Of a stretch of 64,000 bases of DNA, positions 32,393 through 42,044 are shown piece by piece. The stretch spans positions 1 to 64,000 of the forward strand of contig NZ_AMGM01000003.1 of NCBI RefSeq assembly GCF_000298295.1, in the 5' to 3' direction. Source of the stretch: Cecembia lonarensis LW9. Lineage in GTDB: Bacteria > Bacteroidota > Bacteroidia > Cytophagales > Cyclobacteriaceae. Positions within the stretch are counted from its first letter, which is position 1. Each line of letters starts with the position of its first letter. The translations under genes and the position numbers were made by a program. Under the pieces are notes generated by a model that ran no database searches, had not been told where the DNA came from, and saw nothing but the letters and a program-made list of their open reading frames with translations.

Positions 32393-34135
32393 ATGAGTTT
32401 TGAAATCAAATCTACCGGAGAGGTATATGATGTGATCATAGTAGGCTCCGGTGCCGGTGGGGGCATGGCTTCCAAGATTCTTTCAGAAGCAGGATTGGCT
32501 GTTGCAGTATTGGAGGCAGGAAGGGATTTTGACCCAGCGAAAGAAGAAGACCGCACCCAGCTCAGACCACCATGGGAATCTCCAAGAAGGGGTGCTGGTA
32601 CCCGAATCCGTCCTTTTGGAGACTTTGACCAAGCCATAGGCGGATGGGACATTGAAGGCGAGCCATATACCAGAGGGGAAGGCACTTCCTTTGATTGGTT
32701 CAGATCTAGGATGGTAGGCGGTAGAACCAACCACTGGGGGCGAATTTCTCTAAGATTTGGCCCTAATGATTTCAAAAGAAAAAGTATAGACGGAATGGGG
32801 GACGATTGGCCTATTGGCTATGAGGACCTCAAATCCTATTACGACAAGGTTGATAAATTGATCGGGGTATTTGGCTCCAAAGAAGGCATTTATAATGAGC
32901 CAGATGGTTTTTTCCTCCCTCCACTGAAACCTAGGCTCCACGAGCTTTACGCCATGAAAGGGGCAAAAAAGGCTAACGTTCCCATAATTCCTTCACGCTT
33001 GTCCATGCTTACCAGGCCTATTAACAATGAGCGTGGTGTCTGTTTTTTCTGTAACCAATGCAACCGGGCTTGTCAGGCTTATGCTGACTTTTCATCAGGA
33101 ACTGTATTGATCAAACCGGCCATGGCCAAAGGTAAGGTAGACCTTTATACCCATGCCATGGTGAGAGCAGTAACTACGGATGATTCAGGAAATGCTACGG
33201 GCGTATCCTATATCAACACCGTGGATATGAAAGAATACAAGTTAAGATCCAGGGTAGTGGTCTTAGGTGCATCGGCCTGCGAATCTGCCAGGATCATGAT
33301 GAACTCCAAATCCAAATCCCATCCCAATGGGGTAGGCAATAGCAGTGGAATGGTAGGCAGGTACCTGCATGATTCTACGGGAGCAGATAGGATGGGGATT
33401 TTACCGGATCTGGTCGACAGAGATCGGTATAACGAAGACGGTGTAGGCGGAATGCACGTATATACCCCATGGTGGCTGGATAACAAAAACCTTGATTTTG
33501 CCCGTGGATACCATATTGAATATTGGGGAGGAATGGCCATGCCTTCCTATGGTACAGGCTTTGCCATGGATACCATGCGCAAATACCTCAAAGATGAATT
33601 TGGTAATCCTTCTCCCAATGGAGGTTACGGAGAAGGTTTGAAAAAGGACATCAAAAGACTATATGGAACTACCTTAGGGATGTCAGGTAGAGGGGAAAGT
33701 ATCCCGCAATACAGCAATTATTGCGAGATTGACAACAATGTGGTGGACAAATATGGCATTCCGGTACTGAAATTCCATTATAAATGGACAGATCAGGAAA
33801 TCAAACAGGCCAAGCACATGCAGGATACTTTTGAAGAAATTCTCACAGATGCGGGGGCCATTCTATTGGGTAACAAACCAGGCCCTGATACCATGTATGG
33901 ACTGGCAGCTCCCGGTCGGATCATTCACGAAGTGGGAACTACCCGTATGGGCAATAATCCTAACACATCTGTTCTTAATAGCAATTGCCAGGCGCATGAC
34001 TGCAAAAATCTATTTGTGGTAGATGCTGGACCATTTGTATCCCAGGCAGACAAAAACCCTACTTGGACCATTATGGCCCTGGCATGGAGGACTTCCGACT
34101 ACATCGTATCTGAATTGAAAAAGAAAAACATTTAA
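32393..34135 (+). CDS. GMC-family FAD oxidoreductase with Cys cluster
   Basis: 580 residues. The FAD-binding GSGAGGG lies at 18-24, with VLEAGRDF, and the active-site His is in IHEVGTTRMG with Asn in NPTWTIMALAWR. Residues 217-227 read CFFCNQCNRAC, a C-x2-C-x2-C-x3-C pattern placed where FAD-glucose/fructose dehydrogenases bind a 3Fe-4S cluster, so an Fe-S cluster is likely. There is no signal peptide; export together with the Tat-targeted small subunit encoded 12 nt downstream is the known mode for this group. It should oxidise an alcohol or sugar in the periplasm and feed electrons to a cytochrome or quinone. Substrate unknown. Confidence 0.85.
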   Translation: MSFEIKSTGEVYDVIIVGSGAGGGMASKILSEAGLAVAVLEAGRDFDPAKEEDRTQLRPPWESPRRGAGTRIRPFGDFDQAIGGWDIEGEPYTRGEGTSFDWFRSRMVGGRTNHWGRISLRFGPNDFKRKSIDGMGDDWPIGYEDLKSYYDKVDKLIGVFGSKEGIYNEPDGFFLPPLKPRLHELYAMKGAKKANVPIIPSRLSMLTRPINNERGVCFFCNQCNRACQAYADFSSGTVLIKPAMAKGKVDLYTHAMVRAVTTDDSGNATGVSYINTVDMKEYKLRSRVVVLGASACESARIMMNSKSKSHPNGVGNSSGMVGRYLHDSTGADRMGILPDLVDRDRYNEDGVGGMHVYTPWWLDNKNLDFARGYHIEYWGGMAMPSYGTGFAMDTMRKYLKDEFGNPSPNGGYGEGLKKDIKRLYGTTLGMSGRGESIPQYSNYCEIDNNVVDKYGIPVLKFHYKWTDQEIKQAKHMQDTFEEILTDAGAILLGNKPGPDTMYGLAAPGRIIHEVGTTRMGNNPNTSVLNSNCQAHDCKNLFVVDAGPFVSQADKNPTWTIMALAWRTSDYIVSELKKKNI

Positions 34136-34146
34136 AACCTGGAAAG

Positions 34147-34854
34147 ATGAACAGAAGAGAAAATTTAAAACTCCTTTTTACAGGTTCCTTGGCCACAGGC
34201 CTATTACTGACTCAATGTAATCCAGCTGACAAGGTAGAAGATTACAGTCCTAGAATCAGCGGTGGCACGCCTGGAGGTAGAACTGCAGAAGAAATCCAAA
34301 GAGATCAGCAGCTGTTGTCGGAAACCTTTTTCACCGAGGAAGAAAGAAAAAAACTCGATGTCCTGGTAGACATCATATTGCCAGCTGGAGATGATTCCGA
34401 AAGTGCTACTGAAGCTGGCGTTCCTGACTTCATAGAATTCATGATGAAAGACCAGCCCTCCTTCCAAACCCCTATGAGAGGAGGATTAATGTGGCTGGAC
34501 AATTACAGTGATGATACCTACGGAAAAAAATTCCTGAACTTATCTGAAAAAGAAAGAATGGAAGTGATCGACCTGATCGCTTGGCCGGACAAAGCCCCTA
34601 AAGCACTAGGAGGAGCAGTAAGGTTCTTTAATACATTAAGAAACCTTACCTGCACCGGTTATTTTACTTCAGAAATTGGATTTAAATACATCGGATATAA
34701 AGGCAATACACCCAATGTTTGGGATGGGGTACCTGATGAGGTCATGAAAAAACATGGATTTGAATACCCCGCAGAATACATGGCACGCTATCTCAAACCA
34801 GAAGAAAGAGGCATAGTGGCTGTATGGGACGATGAAGGGAATTTAATAGGGTAA
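34147..34854 (+). CDS. Gluconate 2-dehydrogenase subunit 3-family protein, Tat lipoprotein
   Basis: 235 residues. The N-terminus MNRRENLKLLFTGSLATGLL carries a twin-arginine pair and a lipobox (LTQC, Cys24), so it is a Tat-exported lipoprotein. The mature part shows the family pattern TEEERKKLDVLVDIILPAGD, SATEAGVPDFIEFMM, LSEKERMEVIDLIAWPDKA and a late TGYFTSEIGFKYIGY. The family is the small subunit that carries the GMC-type flavoprotein across the membrane. It is encoded right behind its partner, and a strong terminator follows. Confidence 0.9.
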   Translation: MNRRENLKLLFTGSLATGLLLTQCNPADKVEDYSPRISGGTPGGRTAEEIQRDQQLLSETFFTEEERKKLDVLVDIILPAGDDSESATEAGVPDFIEFMMKDQPSFQTPMRGGLMWLDNYSDDTYGKKFLNLSEKERMEVIDLIAWPDKAPKALGGAVRFFNTLRNLTCTGYFTSEIGFKYIGYKGNTPNVWDGVPDEVMKKHGFEYPAEYMARYLKPEERGIVAVWDDEGNLIG

Positions 34855-34864
34855 GTTGACATAT

Positions 34865-34899
34865 AGAGGTTTCTGCCATGCAGGAACCTCTTTTTTTTA
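34865..34899 (+). terminator. Terminator of the GMC oxidoreductase operon
   Basis: Stem AGAGGTTTCTG / CAGGAACCTCT with one G-T pair and a CCATG loop, followed by eight T. Confidence 0.9.
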
Positions 34900-34942
34900 T
34901 GGGGAAATTTTCACCACTTTTACCGACAAAACAACGCTATTT

Positions 34943-35464
34943 ATGGGTAGTGTAAGAATTTCATTGATTGGCATTTTCTTCTCTATTTACCTTGGCTCAT
35001 GTTCCAAAAGTGTAACTATGAACCGAATGGCTTCGGCAGAAATTACTGTGCCCAACCATATTCAACGTTTACTTTTGGTAGATAGGACAGCTCCTTCAAA
35101 TGAGGGAGTAGCCATCATTCAGGGAATATTAACCGGAGAAGCACCTTTTGAAGTTAGAAATGCCGCAGAGGCCACCCTTACCACTGTTCAACAAGAACTC
35201 AACCAATCTCCAAGATATGAGGTAATCCGATCTAGGGAAAGGCTTCGTGGAGGGTTGTTTTCACAAACATTCCCCAGCCCTTTGACTTGGGCACAAATAG
35301 ATGATTTGTGTTCAGAATATCAGACGGATGCCGTTTTAGTATTGGAAAAATTCTCTTCAGATTTTGTAGTAACTGATAAAAGACAGTTGGTAAAAGTCAC
35401 CCAAGGGACTGGGAGAGATGCAAAGCAGGTTGAGGTAATGGGAGTTTACGGTGAATTTTTATAA
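34943..35464 (+). CDS. DUF6340-like lipoprotein, shorter than usual
   Basis: The start at 34943 (MGSVRISLIGIFFSIYLGSC) gives a lipobox LGSC; a longer frame from 34856 would translate the terminator. 173 residues. EITVPNHIQRLLLVDRTAPS, RYEVIRSRERLRGGLFSQ, LTWAQIDDLCSEYQTDAVLV and LEKFSSDF resemble DUF6340 lipoproteins, which are usually about twice as long. The frame stops after GVYGEFL and no continuation is seen downstream, so it is a short form or has lost its C-terminal half. Envelope location; function unknown. Confidence 0.6.
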   Translation: MGSVRISLIGIFFSIYLGSCSKSVTMNRMASAEITVPNHIQRLLLVDRTAPSNEGVAIIQGILTGEAPFEVRNAAEATLTTVQQELNQSPRYEVIRSRERLRGGLFSQTFPSPLTWAQIDDLCSEYQTDAVLVLEKFSSDFVVTDKRQLVKVTQGTGRDAKQVEVMGVYGEFL

Positions 35465-35542
35465 ATCAATTAACCGAAAATTAACCTAAACCTATTGTTT
35501 TCGAACCATGAATCCCTTAGTTTTGAAAAAACTAATTTTATA

Positions 35543-36250
35543 ATGAAATCAAAATTAAGTACTGCTTTTTTCCTTTTAATGATTTTTCATTTAGGAACTA
35601 CTTCTCTTTCATTTGGTCAATTAATCGGAACAAAGCCCATCAAAGGGTTTACAAGTGCATCCGATATACAGCAATTAAGAGATCATTCTGAAACCAAAGG
35701 TTTTATAGAAATCGGCGATGCTTACTCCAAAGCCAGGGGTGTCACCATATTCTCAGCAATGAATGCGTTGAACAACAGGGCCAAGAAAAAGCTCTTAGAA
35801 GAAGCGGCCATCCGTGGAGCCACTCATGTCTGGATTGAAAACAAGTTGCCTGATGATGCAGGCGTATTTGGCCGTTTGGTCAGCTACCATGCGGTTTTAT
35901 ATAGGCATCCTGATGTACAAATGGACCTGATCACTGTCAAGCAGGCTTTTGTCGACAACGACCTGAGAAGTGCATCCCGCATGGTCATCAATAGAAATGC
36001 ATTTGGCGCCAAATACACCATTGCGGAAAATCTTTCCCTGATCCAGGTAGATCCGGAAACAGATATTTTTGAAAAAAACGGGAGGATATTTGTGGAAATA
36101 AAAATTCGAAAATCATCGGCCGAGGTAGTTTCCACCAAAAAAGAATATGAAGTGATTGCACTGGATGATGAGAGTATCATGCTTTCTGAGGAACTGGAGG
36201 AAAACAAAAAATATGCAGCCCATCTGTTTAAATTGAGCAAGAAAAAGTAA
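35543..36250 (+). CDS. Secreted protein of unknown function
   Basis: The start at 35543 (MKSKLSTAFFLLMIFHLGTT) gives a signal peptide ending SLSFG; the frame also opens at 35495. 235 residues. The segment ARGVTIFSAMNALNNRAKKK, then LLEEAAIRGATHVWIEN, recalls small periplasmic proteins with a conserved 'A-x2-x-GATHV' turn. The rest is mixed alpha/beta with charged ends. No family is recognised. Its stop is 8 nt before the beta-propeller lipoprotein at 36259, so the two form an operon. Confidence 0.5.
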   Translation: MKSKLSTAFFLLMIFHLGTTSLSFGQLIGTKPIKGFTSASDIQQLRDHSETKGFIEIGDAYSKARGVTIFSAMNALNNRAKKKLLEEAAIRGATHVWIENKLPDDAGVFGRLVSYHAVLYRHPDVQMDLITVKQAFVDNDLRSASRMVINRNAFGAKYTIAENLSLIQVDPETDIFEKNGRIFVEIKIRKSSAEVVSTKKEYEVIALDDESIMLSEELEENKKYAAHLFKLSKKK

Positions 36251-36258
36251 AATTGTTT

Positions 36259-37419
36259 ATGAAAAAGTGTTCGAAAATTGGCCTTTATGCCCTCCTTTCA
36301 ATGCTATGGGCATGTGGGAGACAAGAAAGTAATCAAAACCAAAGGCTTACAGAAGGCGCCTTTGAACTTGAGATCATCGATTCCTTGGTGGTAGATTATA
36401 TTGGTTTGCTTTCCTGGTCCCATATCAGTCCGAATGGGCAAAAATTTCTGGCCATGGATCATCAAAGGTCAGAAATAATTCTCATCGACCACGAAGGACA
36501 GGTCATTCAAACGCTCCAGAAAACCGGAGATCAACCCGAAAGCATTGGTCCAAACCTGATGGGTAGACCACAATTCAGAAATAATGAGGAAATAGCCCTT
36601 TTAGGGGTTAAAGGACTTTCCATTTTTGACTTTAGCGGTAATTTGAGAGAACAGTTTAAGCCTGATTTCAACCCCGCTATGAATTTCATCATCCTCAACG
36701 CTGATGTTTTTCAGTTTAAAAACCCAGAGTATGCTGTTGCATTATTGGGTGGAAGAAATAGCGAAGGTTCAGGTTTCTATGAATCTGTTGAAGGCACCAA
36801 ATTGGAGGCCATAGACCTCAACAGTGGTACCTATTCTGCGATTATCCCCTTTTCGGAGAATTCAAGGTTCAATACTTCGGAAATTTTCCCTGTCACCAAT
36901 ACCATTCCGGTACTCAGAACCACTAAAGAGGGGCTTTATATTGGTTTCAAAAATGAATCTAAGCTTTTTTACTACACCTGGGAAGATCTGAATACTCCTT
37001 CCAAAGAAATCCAGCTTCAAATAGACAACTTTCAATTAATGAAAGGAAAGGATCTTAAATCAGTTGATAGGGATGTTATCAGTTTTGATACCCGTGAGTT
37101 TGCCTATGGGGCCATCAACCATCTTTATTGGGTAAATGGTCAATTATTGGTCGGTTACTCCAAAGGTCTTTCGGACGAGGAGTACCAACTCGCTACCGAA
37201 GGTATTGATGATTTCCAGGAGATGTTTAATGCTGTTGGGCGGAAAAACAAGGCAGAATGGGCCTTGGTTGCGGAAGATGGAAGCCTTAACCCAGTAGAAA
37301 TACCTGACAACCTGGGGAGGATTGAATTTGTAGACCAGGAAGGCAACTTATGGATTTCCCCCAATAGAAATGATACAGAAAGGGATTATGAAGTCCTGTT
37401 TAAGGCAAGATTGAGGTAA
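36259..37419 (+). CDS. Beta-propeller lipoprotein (paralogue of 13382-14554)
   Basis: The ATG at 36259 gives MKKCSKIGLYALLSMLWACG with lipobox LWAC; the frame also opens at a TTG 6 nt earlier. 386 residues. Propeller motifs: SHISPNGQKFLAMDHQRSEI, ILIDHEGQVIQTLQKTGDQP, LYIGFKNESKLFYYTWEDL, LYWVNGQLLVGYSKG. It is a diverged paralogue of the lone propeller gene at 13382 and lies behind a secreted protein of unknown function. Role unknown. Confidence 0.65.
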   Translation: MKKCSKIGLYALLSMLWACGRQESNQNQRLTEGAFELEIIDSLVVDYIGLLSWSHISPNGQKFLAMDHQRSEIILIDHEGQVIQTLQKTGDQPESIGPNLMGRPQFRNNEEIALLGVKGLSIFDFSGNLREQFKPDFNPAMNFIILNADVFQFKNPEYAVALLGGRNSEGSGFYESVEGTKLEAIDLNSGTYSAIIPFSENSRFNTSEIFPVTNTIPVLRTTKEGLYIGFKNESKLFYYTWEDLNTPSKEIQLQIDNFQLMKGKDLKSVDRDVISFDTREFAYGAINHLYWVNGQLLVGYSKGLSDEEYQLATEGIDDFQEMFNAVGRKNKAEWALVAEDGSLNPVEIPDNLGRIEFVDQEGNLWISPNRNDTERDYEVLFKARLR

Positions 37420-37738
37420 TAATATAAAAAGTTAACTCCTGAGTATACATTAGAATTATTATGCCACGGTTAAAAAGTTATTACGGGCACAAACACTTGG
37501 ACTAATGTATCTTGTCCACGCCATTGATCAGCACTTGGTACTTGGTACATAGTACCTGGTAGTTTGTACAAAGAAACATCTATTCAATCCTTTCTGTATA
37601 GGCTTTTATTAGCTTTCCCTGAAAAGTTTCAAATAAAACAAAGGACTGTACAGCTCCTTTCTTTCAGTCGGATTCCAAACCATCCTGTTGATCAATTTCC
37701 AGATTTTTGGATTGGAATTGGCCCTATGCACTACCCAA
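37420..37738. other. Gene-free stretch
   Basis: No gene is supported. A short simple repeat of GGTACTT-type units (TTGGTACTTGGTACATAGTA, about 37532-37551) occurs here. The end may contain degraded remainder of the flavoprotein fragment. Confidence 0.4.
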
Positions 37739-38005
37739 TCAAATACCCTTGGGAGAAAAGAAACTTAATCCATCCACTGGATAAGCCTTTACAGCCTCCT
37801 CAAAAAAAGAAAGATTCAACCCTTTTTCCTCCAGTTTCTTCAACTCAAAAATGGTATTGCCACTCAAAGCATCCCCGCAAACCTTGTCTCTGGGAAACCT
37901 TTTTTTATCCAAAAGTGCAATCTTGAGCCCACTTTCTGCCAGATGCCAGGCAGCCGTAGTGCCTGCAGGCCCTGCTCCTATGATAACGATGTCGAATTCT
38001 CCCAA
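37739..38005 (-). pseudogene. N-terminal fragment of a geranylgeranyl-reductase-type flavoprotein
   Basis: 88 residues from a TTG read GEFDIVIIGAGPAGTTAAWH, LAESGLKIALLDKKRFPRDK and VCGDALSG, which is the FAD-binding start and CGDALSG motif of the geranylgeranyl reductase family (usual length about 400). The frame ends after SPKGI and no continuation follows. No ATG start is present. This is a decayed fragment in a gene-free region, surrounded by dispersed repeats. Confidence 0.8.
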
Positions 38006-38165
38006 AGCAAGTTCTGTCTTTTGTCCCTTTGTTAGGGTATTGTAATTTATGAAAACTTAGCCTAGGTCAAAGCATGGGGCTCTCCTCAGTGGATAAAAAT
38101 TCTTTAGGCTTTTGAAGTCCTGGGGTTTCTTGAGGCCTTTGCTTTACCAAAGCAGCAAAGGAAAA

Positions 38166-38230
38166 TTAAAATCAGACGGTAGATACAGGAAAAGCTATGT
38201 GTGCTATGTTCTCTAATGTGGTTAAAAAAA
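38166..38230. repeat. Dispersed intergenic repeat, copy 2
   Basis: Contains GCTATGTGTGCTATGTTCTC, then TAATGTGGTTAAAAAAA, nearly identical to 13171-13238. Confidence 0.65.
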
Positions 38231-38470
38231 TCTCTCTCACAAATTTCCCTCTGCGATAGAGAGGGACGAAGCTTCAATGAATGTCATTTCATTTTCTGAA
38301 CATTTTCCTAGATGTTGAATTCTAAAGATGACGGTCCTAAAGACAAGCTCGTAACCCCTTTTTACTTTTGCCTCCCGAAATTCTTCGGGACAAGTCTTTT
38401 ACTTGGCTCTTAATTATCCTACCCATTCTTCATTACCATTCCTACCTTTGCGTTCCTTGCGGATAAAGAT

Positions 38471-38635
38471 AATTAGCGCGGGACTTGCTAATTTCCACAA
38501 ATTTCGAACTGGACAGGGCTAATCATGGCTCAGCCTTTCCTTTGCCGTCAGGAAGCCCTTTCTGGGCTGTTTCTCGTAAACTACAGATGACATGGCTATT
38601 GAGGTTCGTGGAAATTCAAAAGCCTTGCGCCTAAT
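38471..38635. repeat. Possible small inverted-repeat element (MITE-like or structured RNA)
   Basis: The ends GCGCGGGACTTGCTAATTTC-CAC (38476-38498) and its imperfect inverse (38608-38630) agree at 17 of 23 positions, and outside them AATTA and CTAAT extend the symmetry. Inside are further stems (GCCCTTTCTGGGC region). About 155 nt with no coding frame. Confidence 0.4.
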
Positions 38636-38860
38636 TTTTTTCCTCTTGCTGCCTGGATAAGCTAAAGGCCTCAAGATATTTTACTATTTCCAACTCTATA
38701 AGAATTTGTGTAATTCGAGTAATTTGTGGTTTCTTTTGATGGCTGTGCAGGGCAACAGCGCCAGCTGCTTTCCCGATGCTCGGGACAGGTTATGCGCTTA
38801 GTGTGCTTAGTGGTTAAAAATCTCCATTTTATTAAATGGAATCTTAAATATGCATAGCCA

Positions 38861-38890
38861 AAAAAAAGACGGTCAGTGCTGACCGTCTTT
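38861..38890 (-). terminator. Terminator of carA-eno
   Basis: On the minus strand AAAGACGGTCAG, CA, CTGACCGTCTTT and then T's to seven in a row. Twelve-bp perfect stem. Confidence 0.9.
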
Positions 38891-38990
38891 GGTATCCCTA
38901 AGGACAATTAATATTTGCCAATGCCATTTGCTTGATCTCCTTCGTTGTAGAAGCAACCAACCAAGGCCCATTGGTTTGGTTTAACGCAAA

Positions 38991-40283
<1,293 letters not shown>

Positions 40284-40292
40284 TTAAGAGTA

Positions 40293-41390
40293 TTATTTAT
40301 TCTTCATCAAAGATACAAAATCATCGAATAAATACCTTGAATCATGAGGCCCTGGTGAGGACTCAGGATGGTATTGTACGGAGAAAGCAGGTTTATTTTT
40401 CAATCGGATCCCTGCAACCGTATTATCATTTAAATGAACATGTGTGATTTCTACGGTATCACTAATTTCTACATCTTCCCTTTTCACGACAAATCCATGA
40501 TTTTGGGAAGTGATTTCACTTTTTCCGGTGAGGATATTTTTGATTGGGTGATTTAGGCCTCTATGACCATGGTGCATTTTATAGGTAGAAACACCACAGG
40601 ATTCAGCCAAAATTTGGTGTCCCAGACAAATTCCAAATACTGGTTTATCAGTAGCCAAAATATCTTTGGTAGTCTTCACTGCATAATCCATTACAGCTGG
40701 GTCACCTGGGCCATTGGACAAAAAGTAACCATCCGGGTTCCAGGCTTCCATCTCAGATAAGGAAGTTTTAGCGGGAAAAACTTTACAGTAAACGCCTCTA
40801 TCGGCCAGGTTCCTGAGAATATTTAGCTTAATCCCAAAATCCAGACAGGCCACCTTATATGGAGCATCTTCATCGCCAAAATAAAAGGGTTCTTTGGTGC
40901 AAACTTGAGAAGACAGCTCCAAACCATTCATGTCAGGCACCAGATTCAATTGGGCCTTAAGACCAGCAAGATCATCTTCATATTCGGAACTAATGATGGC
41001 ATTCATGGCTCCTTTGGACCGTATGTGTCTTACCAATTTCCTCGTATCGATATCAGCAATTCCTGTTATCTCATATTTCACCAAATAGTCCTGTAAGGAG
41101 CCACTTGCATCTAACCTACTGAAAATTTCGGAAAAACTATTCACCACAATACCGGCAATAGTAGGATGATCTGATTCAACTTCAGTATCAATGACGCCGT
41201 AGTTTCCAATATGTGAGGTGGTGGTCACGACAATCTGACCAGTATAGGAAGGGTCAGTATAAATTTCCTGATAACCGGTCATACCTGTATTGAAACATAT
41301 TTCACCACCATTGGTACCTGGACTTCCAATTAAAGTACCTTTAAACATGGTACCATCAGCAAGAAGGAGTGTAGCTTTTTGTTTGTTCAT
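40293..41390 (-). CDS. carA: Carbamoyl-phosphate synthase small subunit
   Basis: 365 residues. The N-terminal half (DGTMFKGTLIGSPGTNGGE, GEICFNTGMTGYQEIYTDPS) is the CarA-specific domain. The C-terminal half is a class I glutaminase: SNGPGDPAVMD, FGICLGHQILAESCG (nucleophile Cys), HHGHRGLNHP and QYHPESSPGPHD (His, Glu). It supplies ammonia from glutamine to CarB for arginine and pyrimidine synthesis; carB is not in the window. A promoter with TAACTTTG lies upstream, behind the rplQ terminator, so carA-eno is a separate unit. Confidence 0.97.
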   Translation of the reverse strand: MNKQKATLLLADGTMFKGTLIGSPGTNGGEICFNTGMTGYQEIYTDPSYTGQIVVTTTSHIGNYGVIDTEVESDHPTIAGIVVNSFSEIFSRLDASGSLQDYLVKYEITGIADIDTRKLVRHIRSKGAMNAIISSEYEDDLAGLKAQLNLVPDMNGLELSSQVCTKEPFYFGDEDAPYKVACLDFGIKLNILRNLADRGVYCKVFPAKTSLSEMEAWNPDGYFLSNGPGDPAVMDYAVKTTKDILATDKPVFGICLGHQILAESCGVSTYKMHHGHRGLNHPIKNILTGKSEITSQNHGFVVKREDVEISDTVEITHVHLNDNTVAGIRLKNKPAFSVQYHPESSPGPHDSRYLFDDFVSLMKNK

Positions 41391-41409
41391 GTTATTAAAA
41401 TGGACTTGC

Positions 41410-41417
41410 CAAAGTTA
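41410..41417 (-). promoter_or_regulatory. -7 element of the carA-eno promoter
   Basis: TAACTTTG on the minus strand, 19 nt upstream of the carA ATG, a perfect match to TAnnTTTG. The -33 region is weak (no clear TTTG at 19-21 nt). Confidence 0.55.
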
Positions 41418-41466
41418 AGGAATTTTGGAATTTTACCTGTGTTAAAATGGAAAGGATATAAAAAAA

Positions 41467-41490
41467 GGGATTGAACCAACGTTCAATCCC
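41467..41490 (-). terminator. Terminator of the ribosomal operon after rplQ
   Basis: GGGATTGAAC / GTTCAATCCC stem with a CAAC loop on the plus strand; on the minus strand it runs into TTTTTTT (41466-41460). Confidence 0.9.
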
Positions 41491-41517
41491 CTTATATTTT
41501 GAAACCTCCAACATGTA

Positions 41518-42039
41518 TTATTCGCCGGATTTTTCTTCTTTTTTGTCTTCAGCTTCAGGAGCCTCATCAGTTTTTGCTTCAGGGGTTTCCTGTGCATCTT
41601 CTGCCGCCTTAGCAGCACCAGTACCACGTCTGCTTCTTCTGGTGGTCTTCTTGGCTGGCTTGGCATCTTTCAACATCAATTCATTGAAATCTACCAATTC
41701 AATGATACACATTTCAGCATTATCACCTAGACGGAATCCAGTTTTGATAATTCTTGTATATCCACCTGCTCTACTACCAACCTTTTCTACTACTTCACCA
41801 AACAAGGCTTTGATACCCTCTTTATTTTGCAAATAAGAGAAAGCAACCCTTCTATTGTGAGTGGTATCTTCTTTAGCTCTGGTAATCAGAGGCTCTACGT
41901 ATTTTTTTAGCTCCTTGGCCTTGGCAAGCGTAGTGGAAATACGCTTGTGAAGAATCAGGGAAGTAGCCATATTAGAAAGCATGGCTTTCCTGTGACTGGC
42001 TGTCCTGCCAAGGTGATTGAATTTCTTACCGTGTCTCAT
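41518..42039 (-). CDS. rplQ: 50S ribosomal protein L17
   Basis: 173 residues. The core [20 protein letters not shown] to about residue 120 is normal. The last 50 residues form a basic then acidic low-complexity tail ([12 protein letters not shown], then [20 protein letters not shown]), longer than in most bacteria but common in Bacteroidota. Last gene of the large operon, 5 nt behind rpoA. Confidence 0.97.
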   Translation of the reverse strand: MRHGKKFNHLGRTASHRKAMLSNMATSLILHKRISTTLAKAKELKKYVEPLITRAKEDTTHNRRVAFSYLQNKEGIKALFGEVVEKVGSRAGGYTRIIKTGFRLGDNAEMCIIELVDFNELMLKDAKPAKKTTRRSRRGTGAAKAAEDAQETPEAKTDEAPEAEDKKEEKSGE

Positions 42040-42044
42040 TTTAT

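Larger units (their letters stand above)
38006..38860. other. Gene-free region with dispersed repeats
   Basis: No gene is supported; the minus-strand frame at 38671-38907 reads LTTKHTKRIT, a familiar false gene of Bacteroidota intergenic DNA. Contains a second copy of the 65-nt dispersed repeat (38166-38230) and an inverted-repeat element at 38471-38635. Confidence 0.65.

Noticed and set aside
37530-37560. GGTACTT-type short repeat as a CRISPR-like or regulatory array
   Set aside because: Only a few degenerate units without spacers; a simple-sequence stretch.
37564-37926. Plus-strand frame of 120 codons
   Set aside because: Antisense to the flavoprotein fragment and rich in rare residue mixes; no signal or domain.
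38671-38907. Minus-strand frame of 78 codons with LTTKHTKRIT
   Set aside because: This wording is a frequent false gene in intergenic DNA of Bacteroidota; no signal, fold or neighbour supports it, and it overlaps the eno terminator.
38901-38990. In-frame extension of about 30 codons behind the eno stop (ends MALANINCP)
   Set aside because: A stop-free run of this length is expected by chance fairly often; eno is already full length at 426 residues.
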